Shown in pieces: positions 45,838 through 57,899 of a stretch of 64,000 bases of DNA (position 1 is its first letter; each line of letters begins with the position of its first letter). The notes under the pieces are model-generated. The model was not told the origin of the DNA. It worked only from the letters and a program-made list of their open reading frames with translations, and ran no database searches. The translations under genes and the position numbers were made by a program. Origin of the DNA: Branchiostoma floridae (taxonomy: Eukaryota; Chordata; Leptocardii; Amphioxiformes; Branchiostomatidae); contig NC_049991.1 of the NCBI RefSeq assembly GCF_000003815.2, positions 1,213,422-1,277,421 of the forward strand. Reading direction: 5' to 3'.

Positions 45838-46556
45838 ATGTGAGTGAGTGAGTGAGTGGGTGAGTGGGTGAGTGAGTGAGTGAGTGAGTGAGTGAGTGAG
45901 AGTGAGCGAGTGAGTGAGTGAGTGAGTGTGAGTGAATGGATGAAAGGGTGAGTGAATGGGTGAGTGGACAAGAGAGTGGACGAGTGAATGAAATACTAGT
46001 AATGAGAGAATGTGTGAGAGGGTGGGTGAGTGAATGAATGAATGGAAAAATTAAAGACAATGTGTGAGGGTGCGTGAGTGAATGAGAGCGAGTCACGCGA
46101 AGGAGGCACATCAGTGAATGAGTGGTAAGTGAATGAGCAAATGACTGAGTCAATGAGTTAGTAGTGAATGAGTGAGAGTGAGTGAATGAGTGAGTGAGTG
46201 AGCGAGTTGTGAATGAGCGAGTGAATGCATGAGAGAGCGAGTGAGAGAGCGTGTGAGAAAGCGAGTCACGCGAGTGAGGCACGTCAGTGAATGAGTGGTG
46301 AGCTAATGAGTAGATGTGAGAGTGAGTGAGTGAGAGTGGGGAATGAGTGAGTGAATGAGTGAGTGAGTGAGTGAATGGGTGAGTGGGTGAGTGGTTGAGT
46401 GAGTTTGGGGTGGGTGAGTGAGTGAGTGTGAGAGAGTGAGTGTGAGTGAATGGATGAAAGGGTGAGTGAATGGGTGAGTGAACAAGAGAGTGGACGAATG
46501 AATGAAATAATGAGAGAATAAGTGACAGGGTGGGTGAGTGAATGAATGAATGAATG
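45838..46556. repeat. (TGAG)n-derived array, 0.7 kb
   Basis: Long runs of GTGAGTGAGTGA are interspersed with degenerate variants (GTGAATGAATGA, GAGTCACGCGAAGGAGGCAC). The Ser/His/Leu/Thr frames across it are artefacts. A block of it recurs at 47455-47710. Confidence 0.9.
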
Positions 46557-47400
46557 TCTGCATGTCTGTCACAAGGAACAGGAACCCACTTGAGTCTTCC
46601 TACTGTCTACATGGCCATAAGCTGGACAATGTCATCACTGTCAAGTACTTAGGTGTAACAATGAGTAACAACATGAGTTGGGACACACATGTGGACATCA
46701 TTGTGAACAAAGCGAGCAAAACACTAGGTTTCTTAAGACGTAATCTGAAAATCAGCTCTAAATCCATCAAAGAGAGGGCATACAAAGCCCTAGTGCGACC
46801 ACTGCTTGAATATGCCTCGACGGTGTGGGGTCCGCACACCAAAAAAGCATGGACAAACTCGAAGGAGTCCAAAGAAGGGCAGCCAGATTTGTCCTGGGTA
46901 GATACCACAACACTTCTAGCGTAAGCCAAATGTTATCAGTACTCGGTTGGCACTCCCTCGATCAACGCAGGAAGACTGCAAGGGTAGGCGCTCTGTATAA
47001 AATCTACCATGGCCTCATGCATTGTCCCGTCATTAGAAACAAACTTGTCCATCCCCCCACACGTCTCCGACGTTCTCACTCACAGCAGTTCCGTCTTGTG
47101 GCTACTAGAACAAAGTACAGAGAGGGCGCGTTCCTTCCTAGAGCAGTTAAAGAATGGAACAGTCTGCCAGTCAGTGTTGCAGAGGCACCCACACTAGACA
47201 CCTTCGTGTCTCGTGCCTCCTGCTTACACTAACACTGTATGTCACTATTCGGCGGGTCCCACGGACTTTGACCTGGAACGGACTTTGGACTACGATTACG
47301 GATTAATAGAGTATTGTACAGGATTTTCTCAGCGTCAGCCTGCACCGGCTTATGCGCCCATCCAAAGTGCCGTAATAATCTACGACAAAGATTGAGGGCA
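46557..47400 (+). pseudogene. Non-LTR retrotransposon fragment (C-terminal reverse transcriptase region)
   Basis: The first frame reads VITVKYLGVTMSNNMSWDTH, then IKERAYKALVRPLLEYAS. It breaks at about 46840-46860 and continues in another frame as MDKLEGVQRRAARFVLGRYH and FLPRAVKEWNSLPVSVAEAP. These are hallmarks of the region after the RT domain in L2/CR1-type LINEs. It is 5' truncated and ends in a GAA/GATGAA-rich tail at about 47405-47440. It sits inside the (TGAG)n array. Confidence 0.75.
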
Positions 47401-47454
47401 CTCAAGATGAAGAAGAAGATGAAGAAGAAGAAGATGAATGAAAAAGGGAAAGAC

Positions 47455-47710
47455 TGAATGTGTGAGGGTGCGTGAGTGAATGAGAGAGCGAGTCACGCGA
47501 AGGAGGCATGTCAGTGAATGAGTAGTACGTGAATGAGCAAATGAGTGAGTCAATGAGTTAGTAGCGAATGAGTGAGAGTTAGTGAGAGAGTGAGTGAGCG
47601 AGTTGTGAATGACCGAATGAATGCGTGAGAGAGAGCGAGTGAGAGAGCGAGTCACACGAGGGAGGCACGTCAGTGAGGCGAGTGAGTGAGCGAGTGATTG
47701 AGTGAGTGAT
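47455..47710. repeat. (TGAG)n-derived array, second block
   Basis: GTGTGAGGGTGCGTGAGTGA and GAGTCACGCGAAGGAGGCA repeat the block at about 46056-46110 almost unchanged, so the array was duplicated or split by the LINE fragment between. Confidence 0.85.
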
Positions 47711-48678
47711 ATGGATGCCTTGGATGCCAGGTTGTCAAGGTTCATTGTTCCTGTCAGATATGCAGACGATCTGACAACCTCTGAAATGCTAAAGGCGTCA
47801 CTTCCTGGTCAAACGCAGAAGGCACTTGACTCCATTGTTGAATGGTGGGGAGGACTACTCTCTCAAGGTAAACGGGAAAAAGACAATGGACATGGTTATC
47901 AGCGCAAGGAAGGAGGCAAACATTCCTGTTCCTTTTCATCCGACAATATCTAGTCATGTGATTCAGACGACTAAGCCTTTCAAACTACTTGGAGTACACA
48001 TCACTGCCAACCTTACCTGGGATGAACACGTTCATTTCATGTTGGCGAAGTCCCGCCCACGTGTATATTACCTTGCAGCTGCAAAGAAGGCTGGTCTCCC
48101 TACTGATTTCTTGCTCCCAGATTTATCCAACATTCATTCGCCCCTTACTGGAGTATGCCAGTCCTGTGTGCGGAGGACTCCCGAAACACCTGTCAGACAA
48201 GCTAGAAGCCGTGCAGAGACGCTGTCTTAGAATCACAAGCATTTCATCTGACTATCTGCCCTCACTATCTGACAGACGGGACGCAGCGACGCTGAAGACT
48301 CTACAAGACATACTGCGGGACAGTAGCTCTCCGCTGAGGGAGTTCTTTACTTCACCTCAGGACAGTTCGTACAGTTTACGTCGGGAAGCCCGATACAGGG
48401 CGTCTAGAAGTACAACCAAGTGACATGAACTGTCATTTGCGCCCCGTTCTCTAAGAGTATTGTAGCACAATGCTACTTAATCAGTGAAGATTTAATTCTG
48501 TTATGTCTAGATCTTAATACGATCGCTGTCGAATTTTAAAAGTTGTATTTATGCATCAATGTTTAACGTCAATTGTATCACTGTCAATCGATTCTGTGAC
48601 TGATGGTACATTTCATGTGTATTTTGTATCTCATATTGAATATCACATGCCGAGTCAATCAGAAATAAAGCTGAATTT
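47711..48678 (+). pseudogene. Non-LTR retrotransposon fragment with YADD motif
   Basis: The frame opens PVRYADDLTTSEMLKASLPG (the YADD polymerase motif). It shifts to LKVNGKKTMDMVISARKEAN and PFKLLGVHITANLTWDEHV, then to FIRPLLEYASPVCGGLPKHL and LEAVQRRCLRITSISSDYLP, ending at a TGA at 48421. At least two frameshifts make it dead. The 3' end (AGAAATAAAGCTGAATT) runs directly into a (TGAG)n tail at 48679. Confidence 0.8.
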
Positions 48679-48760
48679 GAGTGAGTGAGTGAGTGAGTGA
48701 GTGAGTGAGTGAGTGAGTGAGTGAGTGAGTGAGTGAGTGAGTGAGTGAGTGAGTGAGTGA
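48679..48760. repeat. (TGAG)n tail, about 20 units
   Basis: Perfect GAGT repeats directly follow the LINE 3' end, as a retroelement tail would. Confidence 0.9.
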
Positions 48761-49268
48761 TAGTAATAGTAATATGCCAATAAGCTGGCCACGGCTCAGC
48801 GGAGTGAACACCTGTCACAATTGCATATACTAGAAACTGACGAATCGTAGCACATGATCAAATCGAATTACATGTAGTTGATTTAGGTCATAATAATTCA
48901 TATAGGTCATAAGTGGCTGAACGTCCATACAATATTTTCAGAGTCGATTTGGCGTACACCCCACCGTATCAGTCCGATTAAGCGAGGACTCCGTAAATAG
49001 AACGTTAGGGTAGAGAAGTACCCTTCTCCCGGCACCTAGTGCCTGTTAGCATTTGGGGCAGCTTGTTATGTTAATCCTGATTCAAAGCGAAGTAATACTG
49101 CGGTCGTCACACTACCAGTGCAGCTGGGTACAAATCACCTCGCGGAAACAGATCGTTCTTGACTCGGACTCCGGAGGAGTGTACTCGTGGCCGACTCGAT
49201 GACGCGTCTGTAAACCCAGCCATGTTGGTTGTTGCTGTCCTTGCTTACCGTCGACTCTTCCGCTAGAC

Positions 49269-49793
49269 ATGAGTTCAAAGAAGGAGAAGGTAAGATGTCG
49301 GTTCACACAGGTGCTGTTTATTGCAATGTGCTAACTCTACATTCCTAATGATACAGCTACAAATGCCAACCAATCAAAACCATGAGTTGATAACCTAATT
49401 AAGTGATTACAATAACTCATATGCAAAGCATGAGGCACCCAGTAGAAAACTGGGTCATAAGAGATCTACCAAACCACACATACTTATAATAGGCACACTT
49501 TACACGCAAGTTTTCGGAGCGGACTCTGGCCTGTTTCCGCGAGGCGACTTGAAACTCCTCCAGCGACTAAAATCGCAGCTAGAGAGTCAAGTCGCGTATT
49601 TTCTGTGTAGTAAAGCAGCGGAGTCGAGAGTTTTGTCAATGTGCACGTTTGTCTGCTAACTGATGCGTACATTGATACATGACAGAAGGCCAGATCCTGG
49701 GCTACTTTAAGACTGTGCCTGATCAACATCTTGAAGAGTCAACGTGAGTCGGCGCGGAACAAGAAAGACGTCGTGTATCTTATGCAATTAACT
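49269..49793 (+). CDS. First coding exons of an unrecognised gene
   Basis: ATG at 49269 starts MSSKKEK and is followed by a strong donor (GTAAGA at 49290). An acceptor (TGACAG) opens a second exon at 49686 that joins in phase 0: KARSWATLRLCLINILKSQR, then ESARNKKDVVYLMQLT, with a donor GTAAGA after 49793. An alternative donor (GTGAGT) is at 49744. CpG-rich sequence precedes the ATG, as at a promoter. I do not recognise the protein. The segment is basic with one hydrophobic run. No further exon could be traced before the repeats and rDNA that fill the rest of the window, so the gene is partial here. Confidence 0.5.
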
Positions 49794-49799
49794 GTAAGA

Positions 49800-52600
49800 G
49801 CTTCAAACAGCTAAGACACCGTATACTGGGGTTCCAGACCACATACTAGTAGTGACAAAATATGCATGGATACATGGTTACACATTGTGTTTTTGCCGAA
49901 GTATTGAAAACCAAAAGTTTCGTTACAATATAGCATGATACAGGAGTTCTGCAGTTGGGCGTTCAAAGTCATTTACTCGCCCCGTGTGTAAAGCTAGGCC
50001 CGCCTACACACGACTTGGATTCGGCTCAGAAATCGCGTATGTACATCAGCTCATACATCCGAACCCCTGTCTAATCAACAACATGTTGAAATGCATATCA
50101 GTTTTCAAGCTTAAACACAAAACTGATGTCACTTTTGTACACCTGTATATCTGCAGTTTGCTGCCCAAGCTGGATGGTAAACAATACCTTGGAGGTATAA
50201 GCTTTCACTGATACACTTAGATTTCCAGTCCGGGGCCCGGCCGGGCTATTTGCGGAAGCGAAAAATAGAAATGTACATGTAAAAATGTACACAAATAGTG
50301 CCCACTATCCTTAGACTACATTGAACATCAAAATGGTTCACTGATAAAAACAAGGAACTTGTACTACAAAGACTGAATTGTGTATTGTTGTACGTGCTTG
50401 AAAGTCTTAATCACAGGGTGTTTGTACACAGACTTAAGTTCGTCACTCCAGACGTGTCGGCTAACCCCCTGCATGTTCGACGGGTAAACCACTGCCTTAA
50501 AAGCTCCATCCCTGCTCGACTTCGGACACTAGATTGGCTACCGCTACACAAGGGTGATACACATAGGAGGGCGCTCAGGAAATCACTCAACTTTAGTCAC
50601 TTCAGATGTCGTATATCACACTTCAGGAACGCGCCTACATATAACTATTGTCAGTCAGACATATACGTTTACGCAGAAGATACTCTTTTTCTGTTATGCA
50701 TAAAAATCTCCCAGTTTCGTCACCTTCCATTGTTAGCATTTACAAGCCTACAAACATGGATTCCGATGGTCAGCTGTCCCCTTACTAGATTCGGGTTGGC
50801 GCCAATGTGAATATGGTGCAAGCCGTTCATACCTTAATAAGATTTCTTAATTTATGACATAGCATCGTTGGTTTCAATGAATAAAAGTTTTATTCGTCGT
50901 TGCAAGGCACAACACACAGATTCAGGCTTTATTCTTTTACAATGCAGTATGTTTTACCATAAAAGTAATCTAAAAAACAATATTAGATGAAAAAATCACT
51001 TCTGAGATATATGTGTTTTCGTCTAAATGCTTATTATTGCGACGCCAACTCTATATCATTAAGTAGGTTAACCAGTTAAGGCCCAGGACAAGATCCTTCT
51101 GTTTCCGGTTATTACCCAACGGACACTTGCAAAGCCTGCTGCCGACCCTAGCCATTTTCCGAATGCTGGAAACGGACACAATTTTCGTTCTGACATCTGA
51201 AGTGGTAAAACTCAAAACAGACTTCCTGTATTTACGACGTCGTTAACAGATTGGGACTGTCAATATTTGATGGAGGACATGTAGAAAACAACGTACGTCC
51301 CTGTTCAGTAAATCAATATGCTTGTGCATGCCCATCTGTAAAAGTATCATATCAGAAATAGTAATACATCATGCATTATATTTCAATGCATTTGTTGGGG
51401 CACTACGGCCGAAATCTAGGTAAAACGAATTTCTACCATCCGAGACTACTTTTTCAGGACGAACCGTTAACATATCATGATTATTTCTATGTCTGGGGCA
51501 GTTTACTCGACTGACTCGGATATCTAGAATTTGATTGCATTATAAGTCAATAGAAGTTTATTTGCAAGTTCGTGCCCGAGGGCTAATTGCAAGTACATGG
51601 TATAAACATAGTAGATATGCAAGTGACAATTGACAGTTATGAACAATATTCTACTGTAATACTAGAGTTGGCTATTTCTAAACAGGTTGGGTTTGACTTC
51701 TTTTTTGGAAGCAGAGGGAGACGAAATGCCCCACCTTTTCTAAAATTTGTGGGTTCTGCGATTTCAAGAGAAAAGTGCCTTTCTGTTCGTCTGTCAATGT
51801 GGGGAAGTTCGGCTAAGTCTTTGTGGCTTCTGTAAACAGAGTGATTCTTTCGGTTTCGTTGAATGAACATTTGGAAATAAAATTATATGCTATTTAGACC
51901 TGAATAGGTGAATAGTTCTTGCCATCTGTTACAGAGAGATATAAGTGACACTAATTGATTATTCGAAGGCATGTATGCCGTGCTGTACGTAGCTAATAAA
52001 GTCCGGATCAAGAATTATACGACTAGATTACGTTAATATTGCACTCCTTTGATCAATCATTTCTTCTACATTAAGTTGATATAGCTGAGGCTCGGAGAGC
52101 ACAATACAAAAATCGTCGATTTTGTTTGCCAGTGAATGAGTTTTTGTCAACAAGATATTTCGATACTTAGATTACCTCTCGGCATGGAGGTAATGACGTA
52201 ATTATGCCTGATGGCACACAGGTGCCGTTGACTATTGTTGATTGGTGGGACAGGATACCATTAACTAATTTCCATATGAGAGGGTCATGTAGAGATTTGG
52301 GAGAGCGATGTCTAACAATGGCGGAAATACTTCACACGGTTTTCTACATGCGTTCTTTCCCCGTGGCCGGCTTTGTCGCAGGAATACGTCAGCAAGCAGG
52401 GATGTCTTGTCGTCTGCGTCGACTGGAGTGATCGTACGTCGGAGGTCCAGAAGAAATACAGCGCAGTATCGATGAACTCTCGTGGATGCCAAATTATCAA
52501 AGATGGATACACAAGGCCTACATAGCTAATGGTAATGCGCCTCAAATGATACTTGAGTTACAGTGAGGCAATTAGCTTTAAACCTAGGATGTGTGACAAG
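49800..52600. other. Intergenic or intronic sequence
   Basis: No convincing gene. A frame at 50385-50810 (RLRTLDWLPLHKGDTHRRAL) faintly resembles the C-terminal part of LINE proteins. The dispersed repeat TTTATTTGCAAGTTCGTGCC lies at about 51553. Other short frames near 52204-52540 show no known domain. Confidence 0.3.
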
Positions 52601-52604
52601 GGAA

Positions 52605-53565
52605 AAGGTAAGATGGAAAGAAACCAAGGACGGTACCTTACGTACTCCAAAAAAAGGAGTACATTACAGATAAGGTAGGTGTGTTTCCTTTGGTCCGACC
52701 CGAAGTAAGATACCTTACAGTAAGTGTGTTCCAGAAGAAGAGGAACCATGTAAGGTACATTACAAATAAGGTAGGTGTGTTTCCTTTGGTCCGACCCGAA
52801 GTAAGATACCTTACAGTAAGTGTGTTCCAGAAGAAGAGGAACCATGTAAGGTACATTACAATTAAGGTAGGTGTGTTTCCTTTGGCCCGACCCGAAGTAA
52901 GGTACCTTACAGTAAGTGTGTTCCAGAAGAAGAGGAACCATGTAAGGTACATTACAATTAAGGTAGGTGTGTTTCCTTTGGCCCGACCCGAAGTAAGGTA
53001 CCTTACAGTAAGTGTGTTCCAGAAGAAGAGGAACCATGTAAGGTACATTACAGATAAGGTAGGTGTGTTTCCTTTGGTCCGACCCGAAGTAAGGTACCTT
53101 ACAGTAAGTGTGTTCCAGAAGAAGAGGAGCCATGTAAGGTACATTACAGATAAGGTAAGTGTGTTTCCTTTGGTCCGGCCCAAAGTAAGGTACCTTACAG
53201 TAAGTGTGTTCCAGAAGAAGAGGAACCATGTAAGGTACATTACAGATAAGGTAGGTGTGTTTCCTTTGTGCGACCCGAAGTAAGGTACCTTACAGTAAGT
53301 GTGTTCCAGAAGAAGAGGAACCATGTAAGGTACATTACAGATAAGGTAAGTGTGTTTCCTTTGGTCCGGCCCAAAGTAAGGTACCTTACAGTAAGTGTGT
53401 TCCAGAAGAAGAGGAACCATGTAAGGTACATTACAGATAAGGTAGGTTTGTTTCCTTTGGTCCGACCCAAAGTAAGGTACCTTACATTAAATATGTTCCC
53501 TTCGACTAGGAACTATGTAAGGTACCTTGCAGACCAGGTAGGTGTGTTTTTGTAAGGTAAGGTAC
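52605..53565. repeat. 96-bp minisatellite, about 9-10 copies
   Basis: GTGTTTCCTTTGG recurs at 52681, 52777, 52873, 52969, 53065, 53161, 53257 and 53352, then in altered form near 53447. Each unit holds the palindrome GTAAGGTACCTTAC, the phrase CAGTAAGTGTGTTCCAGAAG and GTAAGGTACATTACA. Because 96 is 3 x 32, several frames stay open on both strands (up to 260 codons), but these are only a 32-residue repeat. Confidence 0.95.
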
Positions 53566-53655
53566 CTTAAAAGGTATAGTTGATTTGACAAGATACCTCA
53601 TAAGTTGCCTCGATAGTATAGATATAAGGAGTTACAAAGGATTTAATTCCGGGAC

Positions 53656-55663
53656 TTGATCAGTGACATTTTTGTTTGTTTGTTTGTTTTATTTGGATCA
53701 CCATTAGTGATACTAAATGAAGCATCACTATACATTGCAAACCTTCCATGGGATCTTGTTGAACTGTTTGATGATGTGGACGACGCTTTAGATGTATCCA
53801 TGCTTCTCTTCAACACAGTGGCTGACTTCCATNNNNNNNNNNNNNNNNNNNNNNNNNNNNNNNNNNNNNNNNNNNNNNNNNNNNNNNNNNNNNNNNNNNN
53901 NNNNNNNNNNNNNNNNNNNNNNNNNNNNNNNNNNNNNNNNNNNNNNNNNNNNNNNNNNNNNNNNNNNNNNNNNNNNNNNNNNNNNNNNNNNNNNNNNNNN
54001 AGAAAAGGACACTACTTCAAATCTAAGATGTCTGAGAACTCAAATGATCCAAAACATGTATGGAAGTTAACTAATTCGTTATTAGGTAGATCCAAGTGTC
54101 CATATCCATCATGTGTGGAAGTAAACGGTCAGAACATAGTTAAACCATGTCAATTTCACGACTAAAACCAAGACTCACAGGAAAAACCTGGAGTCTCAAA
54201 ACGGACCTGTCACTGTCCCCATTGATCAACAAATTATGTCGGATAAGTCATGTTGTTTTCAGTTCCACCCAGTCAGGATTCAGTCAGTGATGATGAGATA
54301 CTCAGGTTACTGTTAGACATACGATGTCATCTACATGTGGTATTGATCAACTCGAAAACAAATTAGTTTGATTACAAATATGCCTTACAGGCGATGCAAT
54401 ACTAGTATACACAGTTTATAATCTGTCACTTATGAGCTGCCCTGTTTGGCTAGCCAATGGAAGAGAGCTAAGGTGTGCCCCTTACCTAAGAACACCAGAA
54501 AACCACTGACCGGTAACAACACCAGGCCTATCAGCCTACTGCCTACTTTGAGTAAGGTATTGGGAAAAGTTGTACACAATCAAATCTGGCAGTATGTAGC
54601 ACTGAATGATATTGTGACACCCTTCCAACATGCCTACCGACCAAATCACTCCACGACTACTGCTTTATTACGAATGACGGACGATTGGCTCTCCGCTATG
54701 GTTAAAGGGGAAATGGTAGGGGTTGTTTATATCGACTTCAGTGCCGCATTCAATGTAGTCGACCATGAGCTTTTGTTGGCAAAATTAAAATCCTATGGTT
54801 TCAGCTCAGGCCCTTTAGCTTGGATGAGAACTTATCTTCACGCTAGAACGCAGGTAGTGTATATTAACGGGGACTTTTCGGAACCATCTGTACTTGAATG
54901 TGGCGTTCCCCAAGGAAGTTGTTTAGGCCCTCTTAACGTTACACTATTCACTAATGATTTACTTTTGTCAAATAGCATAACTTTTCAAATAGCATAACTG
55001 AAGTGTATGCAGATGATACAAGTATGTACAAAGCCGCTAAGTCCATAGCTGAGATTGCTGCTGTCTTGCAGCCTGACCTCAGTAAGATTTTAGAATGGGT
55101 AAAAAACAACAAACTTGTGATGAACGTCCTTAAGACTAAGTGCATGCTTTTTGGATCTCCTAGAAAACTGGCTTTTCTACCTTCCACCTCACTGAATTTG
55201 GTTATTGGAACTAGAAGTATTTAACAGATGAAAGAAACAGTTTTGTTGGGGCTGCAAATGGATCAGTCACTTACATGGGATTTGCATATCAATCATGTTG
55301 TTGCCAAAGAATCAAGGAATATCGCCCTTGTGAGAAGGCACGCATGTGCCATGTCTTATGAAGTCTGTAATTACGGTTGTTTTATGCGCACTTGTATTAT
55401 CAGTAGCACAGTACTGTCTACCAGTTCTAGCAAACATGTCCGAGTCAAATACTCGAAAGTTCCAGGTAGTACGTATACAGAACAGAGCCTGTAGATTGTT
55501 ACTTAAATGCCAACTAGAAACACCAACTTTTCTCTACCGTACCATCAGTCTATGGAATGACCTACCACCACACATCAAATCCCTGCCCAACATCTCACGC
55601 TTTAAAAAGCTATATCATATCCACGCACTGCACAGTCAGCGTTTTTCCTTAGCTACCTCGTAG
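53656..55663 (+). pseudogene. Broken L2/CR1-like LINE (reverse transcriptase)
   Basis: After an N gap (53833-54000) comes RKGHYFKSKMSENSNDPKHV, typical of the linker before RT. RT motifs follow in order: KVCPLPKN, RPISLLPTLSKVL, FQHAYRPNHSTTTALL, VVYIDFSAAFNVVDHELLL (palm motif with the first catalytic Asp), and ECGVPQGSCLGPL. A stop interrupts at 54997, and the YADD motif resumes in another frame at about 55008. LLGLQMDQSLTWDLHINHV and later frames complete the C-terminal region, ending near 55663. Several frameshifts make it inactive. Confidence 0.8.
53833..54000. other. Assembly gap (168 N)
   Basis: A run of 168 N lies within the LINE relic. Confidence 1.
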
Positions 55664-56225
55664 ACCTTAGGCTAAGCCGTTTACAAGAAACGTTACTTTA
55701 CCTTTGTGTAGGTATTCACAACTAATGCTATACCTAGTGTACTTTTGATTACAAACACGGCTTACTAAACAAACAGAAACTTACCGATGCATTGAATTTC
55801 GCCTATTTGGTCTCTGTGGTCTGCCGCTGGACATTTGTCGGTTTGCCTCTCTTTGGGGAAAGTTCCTGTCCGATCTTTTTGAGATCTCACCCTTGTATAA
55901 TGACTCATGACGTTACGACACAATGGATATCTTGTCTACTCCATATAGTACTATGATGCCAGGCCTAGGTGCATGTATGACATGGAGAAATGAGTTCTTC
56001 ATTCAGCACTGATTATAATGATTTCACCATAAGACAGCCCCTCAAAGTGCAGGATATGTGACATGTATCAATCAAGGAGTATGATAACGAATTTACGGGA
56101 GCGCATTTGCCGTGCGTCCGCCTCTCACGGCGTCCCGGGCACAACTGAGCGGACCCGGAAGCGGCGCGCTCTTTTACGTTGTACTATGATCGATAGACCA
56201 GGGTATGGAGTATTTACTGGTATAT
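55664..56225. other. Intergenic sequence
   Basis: No gene or clear repeat. A CG-rich patch at about 56095-56170 has no recognised content. Confidence 0.3.
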
Positions 56226-57284
56226 GTCACAGTAGAGATCGCGATCTCTCCTAGGAGAAACTCTGATCCAAACTCAAATAATGCTAAGATATAGGAAACA
56301 GACTGCAATTGGGATCTGTCCTAGGACAATCAGCGATTCTACTAGTATAGATTGCGATCGGGTTCTCTCCTAGGAGAAACTCTGATTCAAACTCAAATGG
56401 TGCTAAGATGTAGGAAACAGCAATAATTTTTTTCATAAACAATGATTTTATCTAGTATTAATGCAAATCTACTAACTCATTAGCAACTACACTCAAGCCT
56501 ACTTGTGTCACTTCTACAATGTTAACTTCAGCAAAGACTGCCACACTAGAGTAACTTCTGAAACTGTATTTTGACACCTGTTGATCACTTAACAATGCTT
56601 ATTGTTCTTCTGTGAAATTACTAGTATTCAGTACAAGTCTGACTAGTGAAATGTACTCAATAGGTGTAAAATTGTGAGTAATATCTTGAAACTCTGCTTC
56701 ATCTTTTGACACCTGTTTTACGACTTTACAATTGTTATTATTCTTCTAAAGCTGTGAAATTTGCACACTGACACATTGTTTGATCACCTGTTCGTGTCTT
56801 CCACAAATTACTAGTATAAGATTTTTGCCACTACCTAATCAGAAATTGCTTTACTGTATCATAAATTACTTTATCAGAAAACATACTTACATGAAATTTA
56901 CCATGAATGATGGTGATGCTATATACTATATAGTGTACCTTGAGTTAAGTTGCAGAAGTGACTCAAGTGTGGTAATCTTCGGTGAAGTTAACATTGTAGA
57001 AGTGACACGAGTAGGCTTGAGTGTAGTTAGTAATGAGTTAGTTTGCATTAATACTAAATAAAATCATTGTTTATGAAAAAATTATTGCTGTTTCCTACAT
57101 CTTAGCATCTTTTGAGATTGGATCGGAGTTTCTCCTAGGAGAGATCCCGATCGCAATCTGCACTAGTAGAATCGGCAATTGTACTAGTACAGATTGCAAT
57201 CGAGATCTCTCCTAGGAAAAACTCCGATCGCCATCTCTCCTAGGTGAATCGGCGATTCTACTGGATAGCGATCTCTACTGTGAC
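56226..57284. mobile_element. 1.06-kb fold-back DNA element with about 350-bp arms
   Basis: It starts GTCACAGTAGAGATCGCGAT and ends with the complement of GTCACAGTAGAGATCGCTAT. The inverted similarity runs deep: AAACAGCAATAATTTTTTTC at 56415 mirrors GAAAAAATTATTGCTGTTT at 57076, and GTGTCACTTCTACAATGTTA mirrors TAACATTGTAGAAGTGACAC. The palindrome TCTCCTAGGAGA and variants recur in both arms. ATAT flanks both ends. It has no transposase. Confidence 0.75.
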
Positions 57285-57799
57285 ATATGTCATATATAGA
57301 ACAGTTTTACGTTTAAGGACCACCAACAGGTGTATACAGGTCTAACACATGTTGGGTTAAGATCATAGAGCAGGTGTAATTGGTCATGGGTTTTGCTCAG
57401 TATACGTTTGTGTGTGTCATTTCATTTTTATCTATTTAACCGGGAAAAACACTGTCTGCTTTTCATGTGCCCCTGGGCACATATGCATACATACACATAG
57501 TACATACAACATGATTTCGAAATACACTGAAATTAGCATAGGAAAAGGTAGCAATATACAGCTGCATGTCCTGTCGGCTGCTAAGTGTACGGTTTCAGTC
57601 CGTTTTTAAAAGCTGTTCCAGTAGTCCTTTGTCGCTGTTCAGTAGAATTCATTCCAAACCGTAGGGCCCTGGAACTGCAGACTATGTATCCTGGACCTGT
57701 GCCTTAGGTAATTTCAACATGAGCGGATCCCACTCAGACAGCTGCTTCACAACAGTTCGTGAATTTAAAAACCTGTTTGACACCAAGGATAAGATGCTT

Positions 57800-57895
57800 G
57801 CTTGTGTGTGAGCGTGTGTGTGTGTGTGTTTGTGTATGTGTGCGTATGTGTGTTTTTGTGTATGTATGCGTTTGTGTGTGCGTGTTGACTTTATG
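57800..57895. repeat. (TG)n-rich microsatellite
   Basis: An interrupted TG run (GTGTGTGTGTGTGTTTGTGT and variants). Confidence 0.85.
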
Positions 57896-57899
57896 TGTG

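Noticed and set aside
45753-46572. Ser/His/Leu/Thr-rich frames on the minus strand
   Set aside because: Translation of degenerate (TGAG)n repeats.
52558-53555. Open frames of 200-260 codons on both strands
   Set aside because: They are the 96-bp minisatellite read through; the 32-codon period keeps frames open without coding selection.
52605-53565. Possible CRISPR-like array
   Set aside because: Whole 96-bp units repeat head to tail with no unique spacers, and the genome is eukaryotic.
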